DNA from: Takakia lepidozioides
Taxonomy: Eukaryota > Streptophyta > Takakiopsida > Takakiales > Takakiaceae
Direction: 5' to 3'
DNA: 64,000 nt
Assembly: GCA_030704615.1 (NCBI GenBank)
Contig: CM060731.1
Location: 19,158,001-19,222,000 of the forward strand
A program made the translations under genes and the position numbers. Position 1 is the stretch's first letter. Each line of letters begins with the position of its first letter. Of the stretch, positions 1 through 12,216 are shown in pieces. The notes beneath the pieces are model-generated. The model ran no database searches. It had not been told where the DNA came from and saw only the letters and a list, made by a program, of their open reading frames with translations.

Positions 1-55
1 GCATTGTCGTCTTGATGGTACAGGAGACACAGTATGCCGTGTTTGGAAGGGGTTA

Positions 56-1164
56 CTATGATGTCTGGAATTCCTCAAAGCCACATGAAAACCCCAGAAA
101 ATGGACCTGTTCAGTGTCTTGTAGGAAACAGCAAGCTTATACCTTCTCTGGAGTCAACGGCGGCTGCTTAGGAGTGAACAGGGCGCCCTGCAGAACAAAA
201 AAATCACAGTCCATCACCCACCTGACACCCACTTCCATGGTCATAGCAACATTTTCAAGAGCTGACAAATGGCTAATAGTTTCCAATCTTAGTAAGGAAT
301 GATAACTAGAAGGATGAACCTCAAAGTGTGAAGCAAGAAAATGGTGCAATAAACTAGACCTACGTGCTCTTACACCTGTGAGATAATAATGCTCGGAAGC
401 ACACATCACCCTCTCGATTCTTTCTGTGGATTTTGGAGAAAATGTTGAAGTCCCCGCAGCATGGACAATGCTAATCACCACTACCTTGCAGCTTGGCCAA
501 AAAGGAAGTGTGGAAGGGCCTCAGCCGTTGCATGAGACTCACGAGAGAGTACCAGCGGAAAGTACAAACTAATTATCAAAGCCAGTGTTCAAATTCTGTT
601 GACTTTGTCAACCTACGGAAGGCGAGACCAGTACAATTGTCCAGAAAGTCCGATATTTTGCTGGAATGACAATGTGCAAATACTCTGCGGGAGTGACATG
701 GCTCGGAACCTTATCGCATTGCTCAGTGACAAAGCATCCAGGGAAGCCTCAAATGCGCTGCACCGCCATCGTGTCTATCAGGGAGGTGTCGTGTCTTGTC
801 AAACAGGCCCATGTGAGATCGATATCCAACGTATTTACATAGGTTTTACCCGCAATGCATGCTCATCAAACATGTAACAAACATTTCTTGACAACTTACG
901 CACTCCCCCACTCTCATTTTAATACACATGGGCACTGAACAAAGAAAAGAAAGCAGGACAGATGGTACCAAGGGAAAGAACGTGCAAATTCGAAATCTTT
1001 ACTCCAGGAGGAGAATGAGGAATGGTAGGGAGGATTACAAGCACGAGTTTCGAGAATCTCAAACGGAATAGCAAGCGCTCGACAGCAGGTGAATCGACGA
1101 GTAGCGCAGCATCCAACAGCAACCCACCAACCTCTACCTCTCGCACACCAGCCTCAGCCGCCAT
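56..1164 (-). CDS. Unidentified multi-exon gene (minus strand), 3' half well resolved
   Basis: I do not recognise the family. Seven consecutive minus-strand exons can be read between canonical AG/GT borders: 710-757, 617-660, 485-568, 376-423, 218-261, 143-187 and the terminal exon 56-106, with a stop at 56-58. Codon phases agree at all six joins without any frame correction, which is strong internal evidence for a real gene. The peptide runs through segments such as KISDFLDNCTGLAF, RLRPFHTSFLAKLQERIERV, EHYYLT and GALFTPKQPPLTPEK, and ends GFEEFQTS. A likely first exon starts at the ATG at 1162-1164 (MAAEAGVREVEVGG...), but its donor does not match the phase of exon 710-757, so one or more exons between 760 and 1040 are unplaced. 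The exons are very short (44-84 bp). The gene is probably transcribed divergently from the RLMH-like gene. Confidence 0.55.
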
Positions 1165-2975
1165 GTCAATTGCTCCGATGGGTGCTGTGTCACTCTGATG
1201 TTCTTTGCTAGAACTTTGCAGCAAGACGATGGATAGATACAAGAGATCACCGACACACTGGAGCTGTTATATATCCGAGCCACGTCACTCACACCTGTCG
1301 CTGCATCACTTGCCTCCAATTGTCGCTATTTTCACTACAACATTGCTGTTTCTTAGATGCTTCAAAGTTCAAGAGGCGGCGGGTTCGAACGTTCGAACTC
1401 ACAATAGAGATTCGCTTGCGTGGCATGGAGATGCAAGACTGAAACCCTGGAGAATCTGCCAAACAGATCCAAACTCTTGATGGGTTCTGCCTGCCATTCA
1501 ATCTATCCAAGCTACTGTAGTCAACACAAAACTGTTCTCTTTATCGTTTTCAGGGACGATGAAGGGGCTCAAAAACACAGTTTTCGCAGCAAAAATTATA
1601 AACTGGAAGTTACCAGGAAACAAACACTCTGAACTTGGGAAAGAATTGAACAGAACAATGCCAAAGAGTAAGAAGACAGAAACGACGAAGCAAAGTCGTC
1701 CAACTTAGTTGTAGATAGTGTGCAAAAAGTCAAATGCATCTTATTACTTTCATAATCAGAAATTGTTATAGCAAGAATGCCTATCCAGAAGGGCCATTGC
1801 TGTGGATAGGTCTGCCTGCCAGCGGTCGCCATGGATCTAGCAGGCCTGCACCAAGCTTCGGCAGGGACCGTCTGCAAGCTTGCAGTGTGTGGTGCGCCAC
1901 ATGCTTTCCTTTCCTGTGATGGCAGAGTGAAAGAACAACATAATTGGATATATATTCGGTGATATAGCTTGAGTGCTGCGGAAATCAGCACGGTAGAACT
2001 CTGGCGGAGAAGCCCTTCAGAAACTCATAAAGGATTGGATTATCCGCGCAATGTGGCTGTAATGCAGGGCCTCAAACTGACATTTGTGCTTTTCGGAATC
2101 CTTGTTTGTTAAGCATCTCTATTCTCTCAAGAGAGGGTAATATGTGAATGTACTCAAGTGTTGAAGAGAAAATGGTGTCATTCAGGCTTCGAATGCTTCT
2201 AGTTTTGCAGACTCTTAGAGGTCGGAAAGCACAAATTTTTAGACAGAGGATTCCTGGGTTTATTAGGTCAAAGGAGGGCATGGGATTTGGATTAAGTTCA
2301 ATTTTTTTCTGGTGATCATCCTTTTCTCCCAAGTTCTTGTGGTGCGTTCTGATAAGCACTGTGTTGGTGTCATTCATTTTTCACCTCTCTGTCCTTCATG
2401 TCGTCTCCTCTTTTGTGCCTGGCATGCTGCAATGAACAGACTATTTGTTTGGTTTCATTACATGCCAAATTCCAGTAGGTCTACTTCAAGTTCGCAAGGT
2501 GGGTTTCTTCTTGCCATCTTTTTGTCGGTAGTCAGTATTTGATTCACACTTCCAGTGTTTTACTCGCCCGTTATCAACGCCTGATGTTGAAAGTCCTGTA
2601 TATTTGCAAGGGCCATCTGAACTGTGAAGACTCCATCAATAACCATCTTTCTATGCACGGCAGGATGTCCTGGATGTCCTGCCTAGGCAATTATGTTTAA
2701 GTGTAAATGGAGGAGGAGTTGCCATTGCAGGGCTGACCCAGGTGTAGAATGTTGGTGTGTGGGTAATGGGTCGGGCAGCAAAAAAGGATGCTGTGCAGCA
2801 AGGCCCTTTCCCCCGGTCAACTGTAAGTCCCATTTTCTGCGCACTTTTCTCTTGAATTCTGGTCATCAAGCTGTCTGTCTAACTGTATAGGAGCAGGTAG
2901 ATAAGCTGATTAAGGTATTTTAGATGGTGGCTGGTCCAAAGCTTGAAGTGTGATGAGTGTTTGGTAATGGTGCAG
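1165..2975. other. Intergenic/5' region between divergent genes
   Basis: No exon could be supported on either strand. It should contain the promoters of the minus-strand gene and of the RLMH-like gene, and possibly an upstream exon of the latter with a transit peptide. Several ATG-led short frames occur (for example near 1831) but none joins in phase with good splice sites. Confidence 0.4.
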
Positions 2976-5900
2976 AGAGCATTCCCCATGCGTGTAGTTA
3001 CAGTTGGCAAGGGCCGCAGCAATGCTATGCAGAGTGTTGCGCTTGATTACATTCAAAAAATTCAACGGTATTGCAGTTTTGAGGAGGTGCAACTTCGCCC
3101 CAACCCCAAGAACACCAGGCATGGCTTAGCACCTCCCTCGTTCCATTTGCTCATTCTTGTTGTCTTTCTGTCTGGCTTACTTGACCCACCTACTCTAGTT
3201 CGTGGAGCATCTCCAATTTTCTGGCGGTGGTGAAGACTACTTGTTTAAGGAGTGTTGTCTACAGGTAGTTGTACTGCGATGGTTAGGGAATGCAACAACC
3301 AGTAAGAGTTGCAAAGGGGTGCATAGTGGGTCAAAAGTAATCTTCCGAGGGGCTGGTTATTTTATAAGTATTTTCTGTCATAGTCATCTGTAATTGACAT
3401 CTGATGAGCTGCATGGTGGGTGGGCAGCGATGTGAGCATGCAGGTGACCACCGAGGGTGAACGAGTCCTGCGTACCTTAGCTGTTAAGGACTGGGTACTC
3501 CTGCTGAGCTCTTGTAGCAAGTAGAGGAGGTGAAGTCGTAAGGATTTCTTGTCTGTCATCTATGCATCATTGTTTTGAAGCAGTGTGGATTGATGTGCAA
3601 GAATGCTTTGTAGAGAGATGTGTGGTTATTATCAGTCAACTGCCGATGATGGTACGAGGACTTTAAGATGTGGTCTCTTTCTTCATTTGTCTCTCGAAGC
3701 ACCCTTCAACGCAGGGGTGGAAGAGAGGTTCCTCATCGTTCAAATTGTGTTGACAGTGGTTTCTCTGACTGAGCCAAATACGGAGGGATACGTTGTTGTT
3801 GATCAAGCTGTGTTTTTCGGTGTGATTCATGAGTTGAAACCAGGGTTGATCGGTTTCCTGTTTGGTCCAGCATGTGCTCCAACTTAGTTGCTGGTGTTCG
3901 GCAGGTGGTGCTTTTGGATGAGCGAGGGAAAGAACTTACATCGGAACAATTTGCATCTTTAATCGCAGATGCGGGAGATACTGTGGGTGGTCATTGCAAA
4001 AGTTCTATGGACCTCCTTGTTGACGTCTACTAGGTAGCATTTCTGTTGATTATAGTTGTTTGGGCATGCTTCGTTGTAGTGATGGTCTTGAAGTGTGTAG
4101 CTTGCATTCTCACCCAGATGGAAAACCCTTTTCCTTCCTATTTGTGCCATCTTCCTCTTCTTTTCTTGGTCTTCTTCCCCAGCTGTACATTTGGTTGATG
4201 TGTGCAGGGTGCTTCTGCAGTAGTATTTTGCATAGGAGGACCATATGGGCATGGACCGCAGGTACGAACACGTGCAAATGTTAGTGTGAGGCTCTCTGCC
4301 ATGGTGCTGAACCACCAATTGGCACTGCTTGTGTTGCTTGAGCAGATTTACAGGTATTACTCGCTTCTTTCACATCTTTCACTTTTCATCAACGCTGCCA
4401 CTACTTTAAAATTCAGTCAAATAAATGCATGACTCTCACAGACACAAACCTTGGGAGGATGTAACAGAGAGAAGCGCTCATTGAGGGTTCCCTGTGAACG
4501 TTTTCTATGATGTACACTTGAGGGGATTAAATACGTCCCAGAGCAGCAAGAGCTTGATTCTTGCTGTTGCTATCAGTAGCTTATGTTTACTTTGTTAGCA
4601 TGGCATGGAAGTAGGTTGGTGGGGCAAGAAGGGAAGAGAATATGAGAACATTGGAGAAGATCAGAATAGGGTCCACTGCCATCACAGAAAGCTTTCTCCA
4701 ATAGTTCTAATCTTCATGAATCGAAGTTGATTCTCACCTCCCAGATCTCAAGGAAGCTTTACCAAATCAGGAATTTCAGACCAAAGGAGTCCCACAGCAT
4801 TGCCATGAGTTCGACTTTCTCAAATCAATAACAAGCCAGGAAGTGTTGTGATATGTTCTAAGATGTGGTTTGATTGCGCTGCATATGCAAGACAGAGAGA
4901 GAGAGAATGTACTCATAAGACAGCCTTGTGGCCATAGACCTGTGCCCAGTTTGGGCGGGACAAAAGGGAACACTACCTTTGTGAAGGGCTCACTCCAGTA
5001 GTGGGACTTACCTTGATATTAACAATTACTTGGGGCTTTCCAGATTTCCTCTAGAAAGCCCTTCACACAAGCATCAATCTGATGCATGTGAGCTGCCCAA
5101 CAATTAGACCCCAACAGGGCCAGGGCTTTAAGGTCAGCCTCAAGGTTTTGAAAGTTAGTGGAACGGAGGTGCAGGGATTATGTTCTTGATGGTCCTGAAG
5201 AGTATCGATCTCTGATGAGAATACCAGAGACATTGTATCAGAAATTGGATACTGTCTTCAGGCTGCCCGCACATCGGGCATTGACTATCTCCCTTTGCAT
5301 CTGTTTATTATTCAAAGGTAGACTCCACCCTGGCTTTAAATTTCAGTGGAGTGCCAAGGGTAGGTAGAGAGAGAGAATGTGTTCATGAGACGTTTTCTGT
5401 AGCCTTGTGGCCATAGACCCTGTGCCCAGTTTGGGTAAAACAAGAGGGAATGGACACTACCTTTGTTAGGGGCTCACTTTGATAGTGGGACTTCCCTTGG
5501 TATAAATAATTGGTTCGAGCTTTTCCGATTTCCTCTAGAAAGCCCTTCACACAAGCATCAATCTGATGTGTGTGAGGTGCCCAGCAATTAGACCCCAACA
5601 GGGCCAGGGCTTTAGGCTCAGCCTCAACATTTTGAAAGTTGGTGAACAGAGGTGCAGGGACTATGTTCTTGATGGTCCTGAGGAGGGTCGCTCTCTGATG
5701 AGAATGCCCCAGACATTGTATCAGAAAATGGATATTGTCTTCAGGCTGGGGCATTGACAATCTCCCTTTTCCTCTCCACATCTGTTTATTGCTCAAAGGT
5801 AGACTCCACACCGTGAGTTCAAGTTAGGGAAGGTAGGCCCTTCAGATCATCCTTAAGGTGCTCACCCATTTCACAAACTGGAACAAGTTCAGGGAATTTT

Positions 5901-6059
5901 ATGCCTTTTTGTTGTAGAGAGAGAAGATACACATGACACGTAGCCTTGTTGCCATACACCCCGCGCCCAGTTTGGTGTTGGATTTTTAACACGGGGGTTG
6001 GGGGTCCTGTGTCTTGCAGAGCCTGGACAATTCTTCGAGGAGAAAATTATCACCACTAG
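2976..6059 (+). CDS. RLMH: RlmH-type SPOUT rRNA methyltransferase (23S pseudouridine-N3), 5 exons
   Basis: Bacterial RlmH methylates N3 of pseudouridine 1915 of 23S rRNA; plant homologues are presumed to act on organelle rRNA. Exons 2976-3118, 3428-3494, 3905-3982, 4208-4353 and 6020-6059 join in phase and give 157 residues, close to the bacterial length of about 155. Family blocks appear in order: RVVTVGKGRS; PNPKNT-SDVSMQV; VVLLDERGKELTSEQFA; the cofactor-knot block FCIGGPYGHG; RLSAMVLNHQLALLVLLEQIYR; and the C-terminal AWTILRGENYHH, just before TAG. An internal ATG at 2988 would give a bacterial-like start (MRVVTVGKG). The frame is open upstream through an acceptor at 2974-2975, so a transit-peptide exon may be missing. 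The first intron begins GC (AG|GCATGG), a GC-AG donor; the other donors are GT. The last intron (4354-6019) is long because LINE tails inserted there. Product identity is secure; plastid or mitochondrial location is inference. Confidence 0.9.
4776..5370 (-). mobile_element. Non-LTR retrotransposon (LINE) 3' ORF fragment, copy A
   Basis: On the minus strand this stretch parallels the next copy: segments on both sides of the sequence TTCCTCTAGAAAGCCCTTCA (near 5045) match those at 5530. It encodes a degraded version of the same C-terminal reverse-transcriptase tail. It lies inside the last intron of the RLMH-like gene and begins directly before copy B, so the two look like a tandem or repeated 5'-truncated insertion. 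Confidence 0.55.
5372..5830 (-). mobile_element. LINE 3' ORF fragment, copy B (zf-RVT-like tail), plus short copy C to 5985
   Basis: The minus-strand ORF 5383-5811 encodes the cysteine/histidine tail found after the reverse transcriptase domain of plant LINEs: a block PEDNIHFLIQCLGHSHQR followed by LLRTIKNIVPAPLF and LLGSNCWAPHT. No RT or endonuclease domain is present, so this is a 5'-truncated copy. A third short piece (about 5920-5985) repeats the segment containing GCCATACACCCCGCGCCCAG. Related fragments occur again near 57.1 and 57.6 kb, so the family is dispersed in this genome. Confidence 0.6.
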
Positions 6060-7209
6060 ACAGGTCAAGGCTTCAGTTTTTTGAAATGGCTACAAGACTT
6101 TAGGAAGGAGTGAGCATCTTCCACTAGTTTATCAAGTTCTATGTTAGCCCTTTCTCTCCATGGAAAACCCAAAGCATGACAACTCGCAGAATTTAGACGA
6201 CAGCTGGAAGAAAGGAGACACTTTGGTGTTTGAAGGTTTAATATGTTTTCAATTTCCTTTTACCCCTATCCTTCTGAAGCTTTCAGCAAGTGGTATTGTT
6301 CCTGTCTAGGCGACTCATGCACTTCTTTTTTCAGAACCTGTTAATCATATGAAACAGGGACATTGAAGGCCGTGAAAATGTTTTATACTACAAATAGGAG
6401 AACTGAAGCTTTTCATGCCTAGGAATTTCAAGATTTGGGAGCTATTCAGTTTTACAACTGACCCATTTTGCATGGACATACAATTGGTTTCACCTGGAAG
6501 AATATTTGGCTCTGAATCCTATGGGTCTGGGCCTGCAGAACTGTCAAAACTGTGGAGACTAGGTAAAATTGGAGAAGGCAGGACTTGCTCTCATTGTGCA
6601 TCCAGGAATAGAACTTGTTGTGACGAGGAGAGCCGAGCACGGCCGCCATGAAAGCAGCGTAAAGAGTAGGCGGGACCCATAAAGAATGGAATAACCTCGT
6701 GCCTAAACTTGCTCGATATCGTTTTACGCCACTTGCACGCAAGTATGTACGTCACTAGCAACCACCGGGTGACTCATGGGATCTTCCCTGCGCTGTCATC
6801 TCCATTTTCTTCCTACACTCTTGCCCCCCACGGCTCCTCTCCGAGGTCAATACACGCCTCTCACTCCACCCATTTGCGCAACCAAGTGACAAATATGTTC
6901 GGTGGAGCACCCACATACAAGCGCTCGGTTTCACTGGGGATTCGAGCTCCTTATTTGAAGTTTCTAACCATCCTCTGATTTGTAAACTGCTGATGCATAG
7001 TGCGGACAGTTAGAATTGCAGTCAGTTACTGTAGAGCGGTGATCGCTTGTAGTACAAGTGTGCGACAATGGGTTAGAGCGTGACATGCAGCACTGTTAAG
7101 TACTACAGCGTATAGATTGATCGGTCGAGCCTGTGTATATATCTGCAGTGGTGTAGATCAGAGGGGGAAGGAGAGTGATCGTGTGAGAGAGAGAGAGAGA
7201 GAGAGAGAG
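6060..7209. other. Intergenic/5' region of the D27-like gene, with a GA microsatellite
   Basis: No coding exon was recognised. A (GA)n run at about 7180-7209 directly precedes the ATG used for the D27-like gene and would lie in its 5' leader. The open frame continues upstream through this run to 7117, so an upstream start is formally possible. Confidence 0.5.
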
Positions 7210-9033
7210 ATGCATCAGCTAGGGGCATTGCAGGGTGGTACCGTCTTGCGCATCAGAAATTCAGTGGTGGGGCAGCGTGAACGTGTTCCGGCTGCAACAA
7301 TCCGGTGTGGATTAGCAGAGCCGTCGGGAAAGCCGGCGCCCATGGGCCAGAAATCTCGCTACCAGGACTCTTGGTTGGACTCTGCAATCATAAGCTACTT
7401 TGCGGGGCACATGCACCAAGTCACAGGTGCCTTATGCCTCTCTCTGTTAAGCCAGCCCGATCGGTCTTTCCCCTCGACAATTGAAGAGCATTCTCGTTTA
7501 ATACTCGTAGCTCCTGGTCCAGTACTTGAATGTCTCCGTCATCACTTCCATAAGATCTGGAGTGGATCACATGCTTGCGTTTTTTAGGACGGTGGAGTGT
7601 TTACAAGCTGGTTGTGTTTGAAATTATACGCTCTGAAGATGCTCACTATACAGTTGTATATGCTTACTGATCAGGACTGTCAACAAACCTAGAGGGTTAT
7701 GACGGGTTGGTCGACATATCGAGAAAGTTGGTGCAAAGTAGAACTCCTCCACTACAGCGACAGGTTACGCTCCAAGTGTTTCATTCGGCGGTACCTGCTT
7801 GGGTTCCCAAAGCTGTACTTTACCAACCCTCACATTTATAAATCTGCAGTCGTATTTGCTCGCTGCATGTATCGATTTCTGTGTGCATGTCCAGCACTCT
7901 ATTGGCCTCGAGATGGATCATGCATAAATTAGTTCGTTGTAGAGCGCCAGAGTACCAAGTTAACCAGTCTTGAATATTGCATCGTGGTATACCCTGCGCA
8001 ATCAAGAGAATCGTGAGCTCTTGTTTTGGGTAGGAAAAGACCACAACTCAGTGTCAGTGGTCCTGTCAGTTCCTGAGCTCAAATGCCAAAATGAAGTGCT
8101 TGATTGAATGAAGAGTTAATCGGTGCTCAATCGGTGGAGTAATGATGTATGATAAATCCAACTGCAGGTTCGGAAAATTTTCCCGCCATCAAAATGGACT
8201 GCTACTACTTTCGCCGCCTTCACGGTTCTGTTTCAGTGGCTTGTTGGACCCTGCGAGGTGTGTGGACATACAAACTCCTCAAATTTCTGAAGTTCATCAC
8301 AAGTTTGGATATTTGCCTATTCAACAACTCTCGAAAGAAAAGGTTATACCAGGTTCTTAGCTTACGATCTAGTTGGCTCTGCTTTTTCTTCTTTGATTTA
8401 TCCCAAACTTGAGCAATTTGGAAACTGGAGCAGGTGAAGGAAGTCGAAGTGCATGGGAGCATTCAGAAAAGTGCGGTGCTGATTAAGAAGTGCAGGTTAG
8501 CCCATGAGCTCCCAGAAAACCTCCAAATGTGTAACTCTTCCCTTATATTTCTGCCAGTTGCAAACTGAAAGGCAGTTTGTTGGCTAGCTGACGTTTTGTT
8601 TCACTTAGGTGCGATGTAAGTGAAAACAACATTAAGGTCTTGTAGGGGGGCCAGTCCTCTTGACTATGCGCGAATGGAACAGGCTTCTGGAGAGTAGCAA
8701 TTGTGTGGGGATGTGTGTCAACTTGTGTAAAATCCCCACACAGGAGTTCATCACACGTGAATTTGGTGTGCCTCTCACCATGACCCCCAGTACGTAACAT
8801 TGACCTCCAACCCAACATCCTCTACAACTTTGGCTCGTCTTCTATTGAGAATAATAGCATAGTTACGGATTGCATGAATTGTTGTGTGAGGGAAGCTGAG
8901 ATCATGCGAGTGCTGGCTATTCATTGCAGACTACCAGGACATGAGCTGTGAGATGGTGTATGGGCAGTTACCACCGCTTCTGGACGAGGACCTTGCATTC
9001 AAGCAGCCCTGTTACGCTACACTATGTCAGTAA
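7210..9033 (+). CDS. DWARF27-like (DUF4033) protein, six exons
   Basis: D27 proteins are plastid iron-containing beta-carotene isomerases that start strigolactone synthesis; D27-LIKE members share the DUF4033 domain and act on carotenoids with other specificities. Exons 7210-7426, 7693-7814, 8168-8257, 8434-8495, 8683-8789 and 8930-9033 join in phase and give 233 residues. Family blocks in order: SRYQDSWLDSAIISYF; EGYDGLVDISRKLVQ; VRKIFPPSKWTA and QWLVGPCE; VEVHGSIQKSAVLIKKCR; NCVGMCVNLCKIPTQEF; PLTMTPNYQDMSCEMVYGQL; C-terminal AFKQPCYATLCQ. The KQPC ending favours the D27-LIKE1 branch over canonical D27. The N-terminal 50 residues are basic and variable and fit a plastid transit peptide. All splice sites are GT-AG. 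The start codon at 7210 is chosen as the first ATG after the GA run; an in-frame upstream ATG exists at 7117. The exact substrate cannot be told from sequence. Confidence 0.92.
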
Positions 9034-10093
9034 TCCTGAACAACACACGTTCACTTTTTTCCTTGTGTGTGCGTTTCACATTTGTATTTTAGGGACAGTT
9101 CTCAGGTGTGAAGTATGTAGGTGTGAGGCACCAAGGTACGTACTGTACATGAAAGAAAGTGCACATGCTGTCAGTATACCTGCTAATATGTACGAGGGCG
9201 GGTTCTCAGGTGCTACAGCACAGCAGAAGGCAAAGAGTTGTCCGAAAACTCCGTCCGCGTCAACATCTCTCTCTGCTTTGCAACTGCAGGAAGACGAATG
9301 CATGAAAGCAGAATAGTAGAGGTTACAGAAGCTGCTCTGCTCTGAGAAATTGCTCGCCACCATCATCTCCAGCTCCTATGACTGACAAAAAGATACTAGC
9401 ACTTACACTTGCTGCAATCATGTCCATAGGTACATGTGTATATCTACACACATGCATTAACTTCACTTTAAAATGAATTATTACTAATGTTACAAACATT
9501 CATATTCTTGCTTTCAACAGCCACGCTTTGGAACAAATAAAGTTGAAGTTAAGGTTATTCTATGCATACATCTTTACCGGATCTACATATGCTCTGCCAA
9601 TATTCTCAGTACACAAAATTCGGACAAATTTAATCAATCTCTAGTAAACAACGCAGACCAGAAATTGGAAACTAACCAACTTCTATTCATGTGCACAAAA
9701 CCTCACTCCAGCATAGGCTATTAGTGTAATGCTCACAAATCAACTTCACAAACCATCCGGTTTAAAATTGCGCTATTCGCGCACAAGTTGCTGAACAATT
9801 ATTGGAATTTAAGAAGCAAGTTTACCACAGAAACATGACCTGCGGAACACCGCCAGGACAAAATTTGTTGTGCCAAACCACCATTACATTGTGCGGTCAA
9901 GTGTGTAACCCCCATAGTCAGAACCTGAGCTACACCTTGTCAATCTGCATAGTACAAATCTACAGTACGTACAATCATGCCAGCACAAGAAATCTTGTAC
10001 AAATGCCTGCAAGGCTGTTCCATGGATCCAGAAAAGGCGAGTACAAACAGTCTTGTACTTGACCTTCAAGCTGCTCTCAGGATCCATGCTCAT
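9034..10093. other. Intergenic region between convergent genes
   Basis: It lies between the 3' ends of the D27-like gene (+) and the CYSTM-like gene (-). It is AT-rich with no supported exon and should contain both polyadenylation regions. Confidence 0.5.
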
Positions 10094-10542
10094 TCAGTTC
10101 CCTTGGCAACAGCAGCAGAGAATATCAAGACAGTACTCGCACGACTCGTAGCAACAGAAGCAGCAGCACAATGTGAAGGCGCTGTACACGAACGCACAAA
10201 GAGAAGGATTAATTCGTCACCTGAAAAACAACTCAATTCAATCCTGCACTACTATAGGTGTCACGGTACAGTTCTAAACACGCCCTATATAACCTCCTGC
10301 GTTTCTGCCGTAGGTTCAACACTCCTCACAACCTCAGATACACACTGTACATGCCCTCAAAACACATGGAAGATAGTGATGGTGCGCACTTCCAACCATT
10401 GAACTCAACTACTCTGATACACACATTAAAGACGAGAGTACGACTAGTTGCAAACGTACCATGCATACAAACAGCCTTTTTCGTCTTTACGCTTCTGAAT
10501 ATGGTCGCCAACGCCCATCTGCTGTCCATCAGGAGCATACAT
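10094..10542 (-). CDS. CYSTM-like cysteine-rich tail-anchored micropeptide, 2 coding exons
   Basis: The minus-strand exon 10460-10550 (acceptor GCGCAG, donor GTACGT) joins in phase with the terminal exon 10094-10181 (acceptor GTACAG). The first ATG, at 10540-10542, gives a 56-residue protein: a polar N-terminus ([10 protein letters not shown], then [10 protein letters not shown]), then a cysteine-packed C-terminus ([30 protein letters not shown]). This is the architecture of CYSTM/YPxx-type cysteine-rich membrane peptides, which act at membranes in stress tolerance in plants. The split cysteine codon TG|C at the junction restores the motif exactly. A 5' untranslated exon probably lies upstream; the exon starts eight bases before the ATG. 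It is too short for standard ORF calling. Function beyond the family link is not known. Confidence 0.6.
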
Positions 10543-12061
10543 TTTCGCTTCTGCGCAACACACAACAGTCGAAGTCAAGAGAGCACAAATGATACGAAGA
10601 TACGTGTCTGAGTAGACAACGAATGCTCTGTGAACTGAGTGTGGAAGCAAGGAGCGTATAGCGAAGAACTTAGCAGTGTAACCACGGTAACAACCACATT
10701 GATAAGGGACTAACACATACTACAACTCAAGTGATCACTCTTCACATCCAGTAAGACAACCTAAGGCAGGTGGCGACTCACGGCTCGACAAACAAACTGA
10801 AATGCTACCCCGACTGACTCAATCAGAGAGACAATGAAACTTCTCGGTAGACAGGGCTACTGGCAAACCGTCTCTACACTCCTGGTCGAGAAATCGTCAT
10901 CGGGCAAAAAGGCAGCACTTGTAGCACGAAACTTGGAAGCAAAGACGAAAGCACATAAGAACAGACACACATACTAGTGGTGACTCTTCACAACCAGCAA
11001 GAAAGAGAGGATCGGCGACCGCAACTCAACTCGTATTACTACACACAGATTGAAACTCTAGCTGATAATCCACACTAGCGAGGTATTTAAACTTCACAAC
11101 TTAGAGCGACTGCAACAAACCAAAACCAAGACGAGCATACCAGCTGGACGAAAACGGAGCAACAAAAGATAAGGCAGACCGCTTCTCGCAGTACAATAAC
11201 CAAACTGAGAGATACGGGGGACAACTCGTTTTGATTTTGAAGGGAAAAAAACACATACGACCACACCGCATTCGACAAGAGGTGGTGAAGTAGAGAAACT
11301 CAATGAAACAAGCTCAAGTAAACAATCCTGCAAGATGAATGCATTACCTGGCAGCGCAAGACGAGGACTCACACAGACACGAACTTCCGAAGAGGAGCAC
11401 GAGAGACGACTGGAGGGAGAGCAGTCTGCAGCGAGGATGTGCTGGTCCATGCCTCGCACGAATCTTCGGAATATGCGGTGACGGCTCGACCGCACGATGC
11501 GCTGCAGCGACCGACGAGATGCAGGGCCCCCAGCGCATGCGCCAGCTGTCACGGCACGTGTCTCGAGAAGGTCGGTGTTGGTGCCGGCAGTACCTCCCGA
11601 GCTCCATCTGCCAGCTCATCAATGAGACGCGTTTCCATTCGTTGGATCGACTATCCAGTGGCTGGATGATGAGACGGGGGAACCTTTTCATCGAACACCG
11701 AACTTTCATCCGTCACCGACCACACTATTATATTATTACACTTGGACTTACTCGTCGTATCCAAGACTGGCGTTTGGAACTGCGGATTGTGTCAAATTTG
11801 TTTTGTGTTTCGGGGAAAGGGGCAGATTGGAGCCCGGAATTGAGTAAGAAAAAAAGTAGCCAAATATAAGCTGTCGCTCCCAGCATACGTGGCCCAGAGA
11901 TTTTGTCTTACCCAGCTCGCGATGCCGCCAGAGCGGACGTGTAGGCGATGCAATCGAGGTCATGCTTTTCCGCTGCCCCGGCCTGCTCAAGACTCTAAAA
12001 TTGGGTCCATTATTATATCCTGCCCACAAGGAATCTTTAGCCAGTGCAAGCAAGATATATA
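10543..12061. other. Upstream region of the micropeptide gene; possible isolated first exon
   Basis: On the minus strand a TTTAAATACC box (about 11079-11088) could serve the CYSTM-like gene through a 5' leader intron. Further upstream, 11594-11638 (minus) reads as a possible first exon, METRLIDELADGARE followed by donor GTACTG, in a GC-rich stretch typical of 5' ends. No second exon was found, so this gene is not claimed. Confidence 0.3.
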
Positions 12062-12216
12062 CAGTCAAACGTGGATAAATGTTATGCTCCACTGAGAGTA
12101 GGAACTCTATAACAATTAGGCAGTTATATCAAATAACAGTAAAACAGGTTGAAATTACACAACGTAACAATTAGAAATTTAACATTAAAACAGGTCCTTC
12201 AGATGCAAAATAACAT

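Noticed and set aside
11339-11869. 176-residue plus-strand ORF
   Set aside because: GC-rich, no recognisable domain; overlaps a more plausible but unproven minus-strand first exon.
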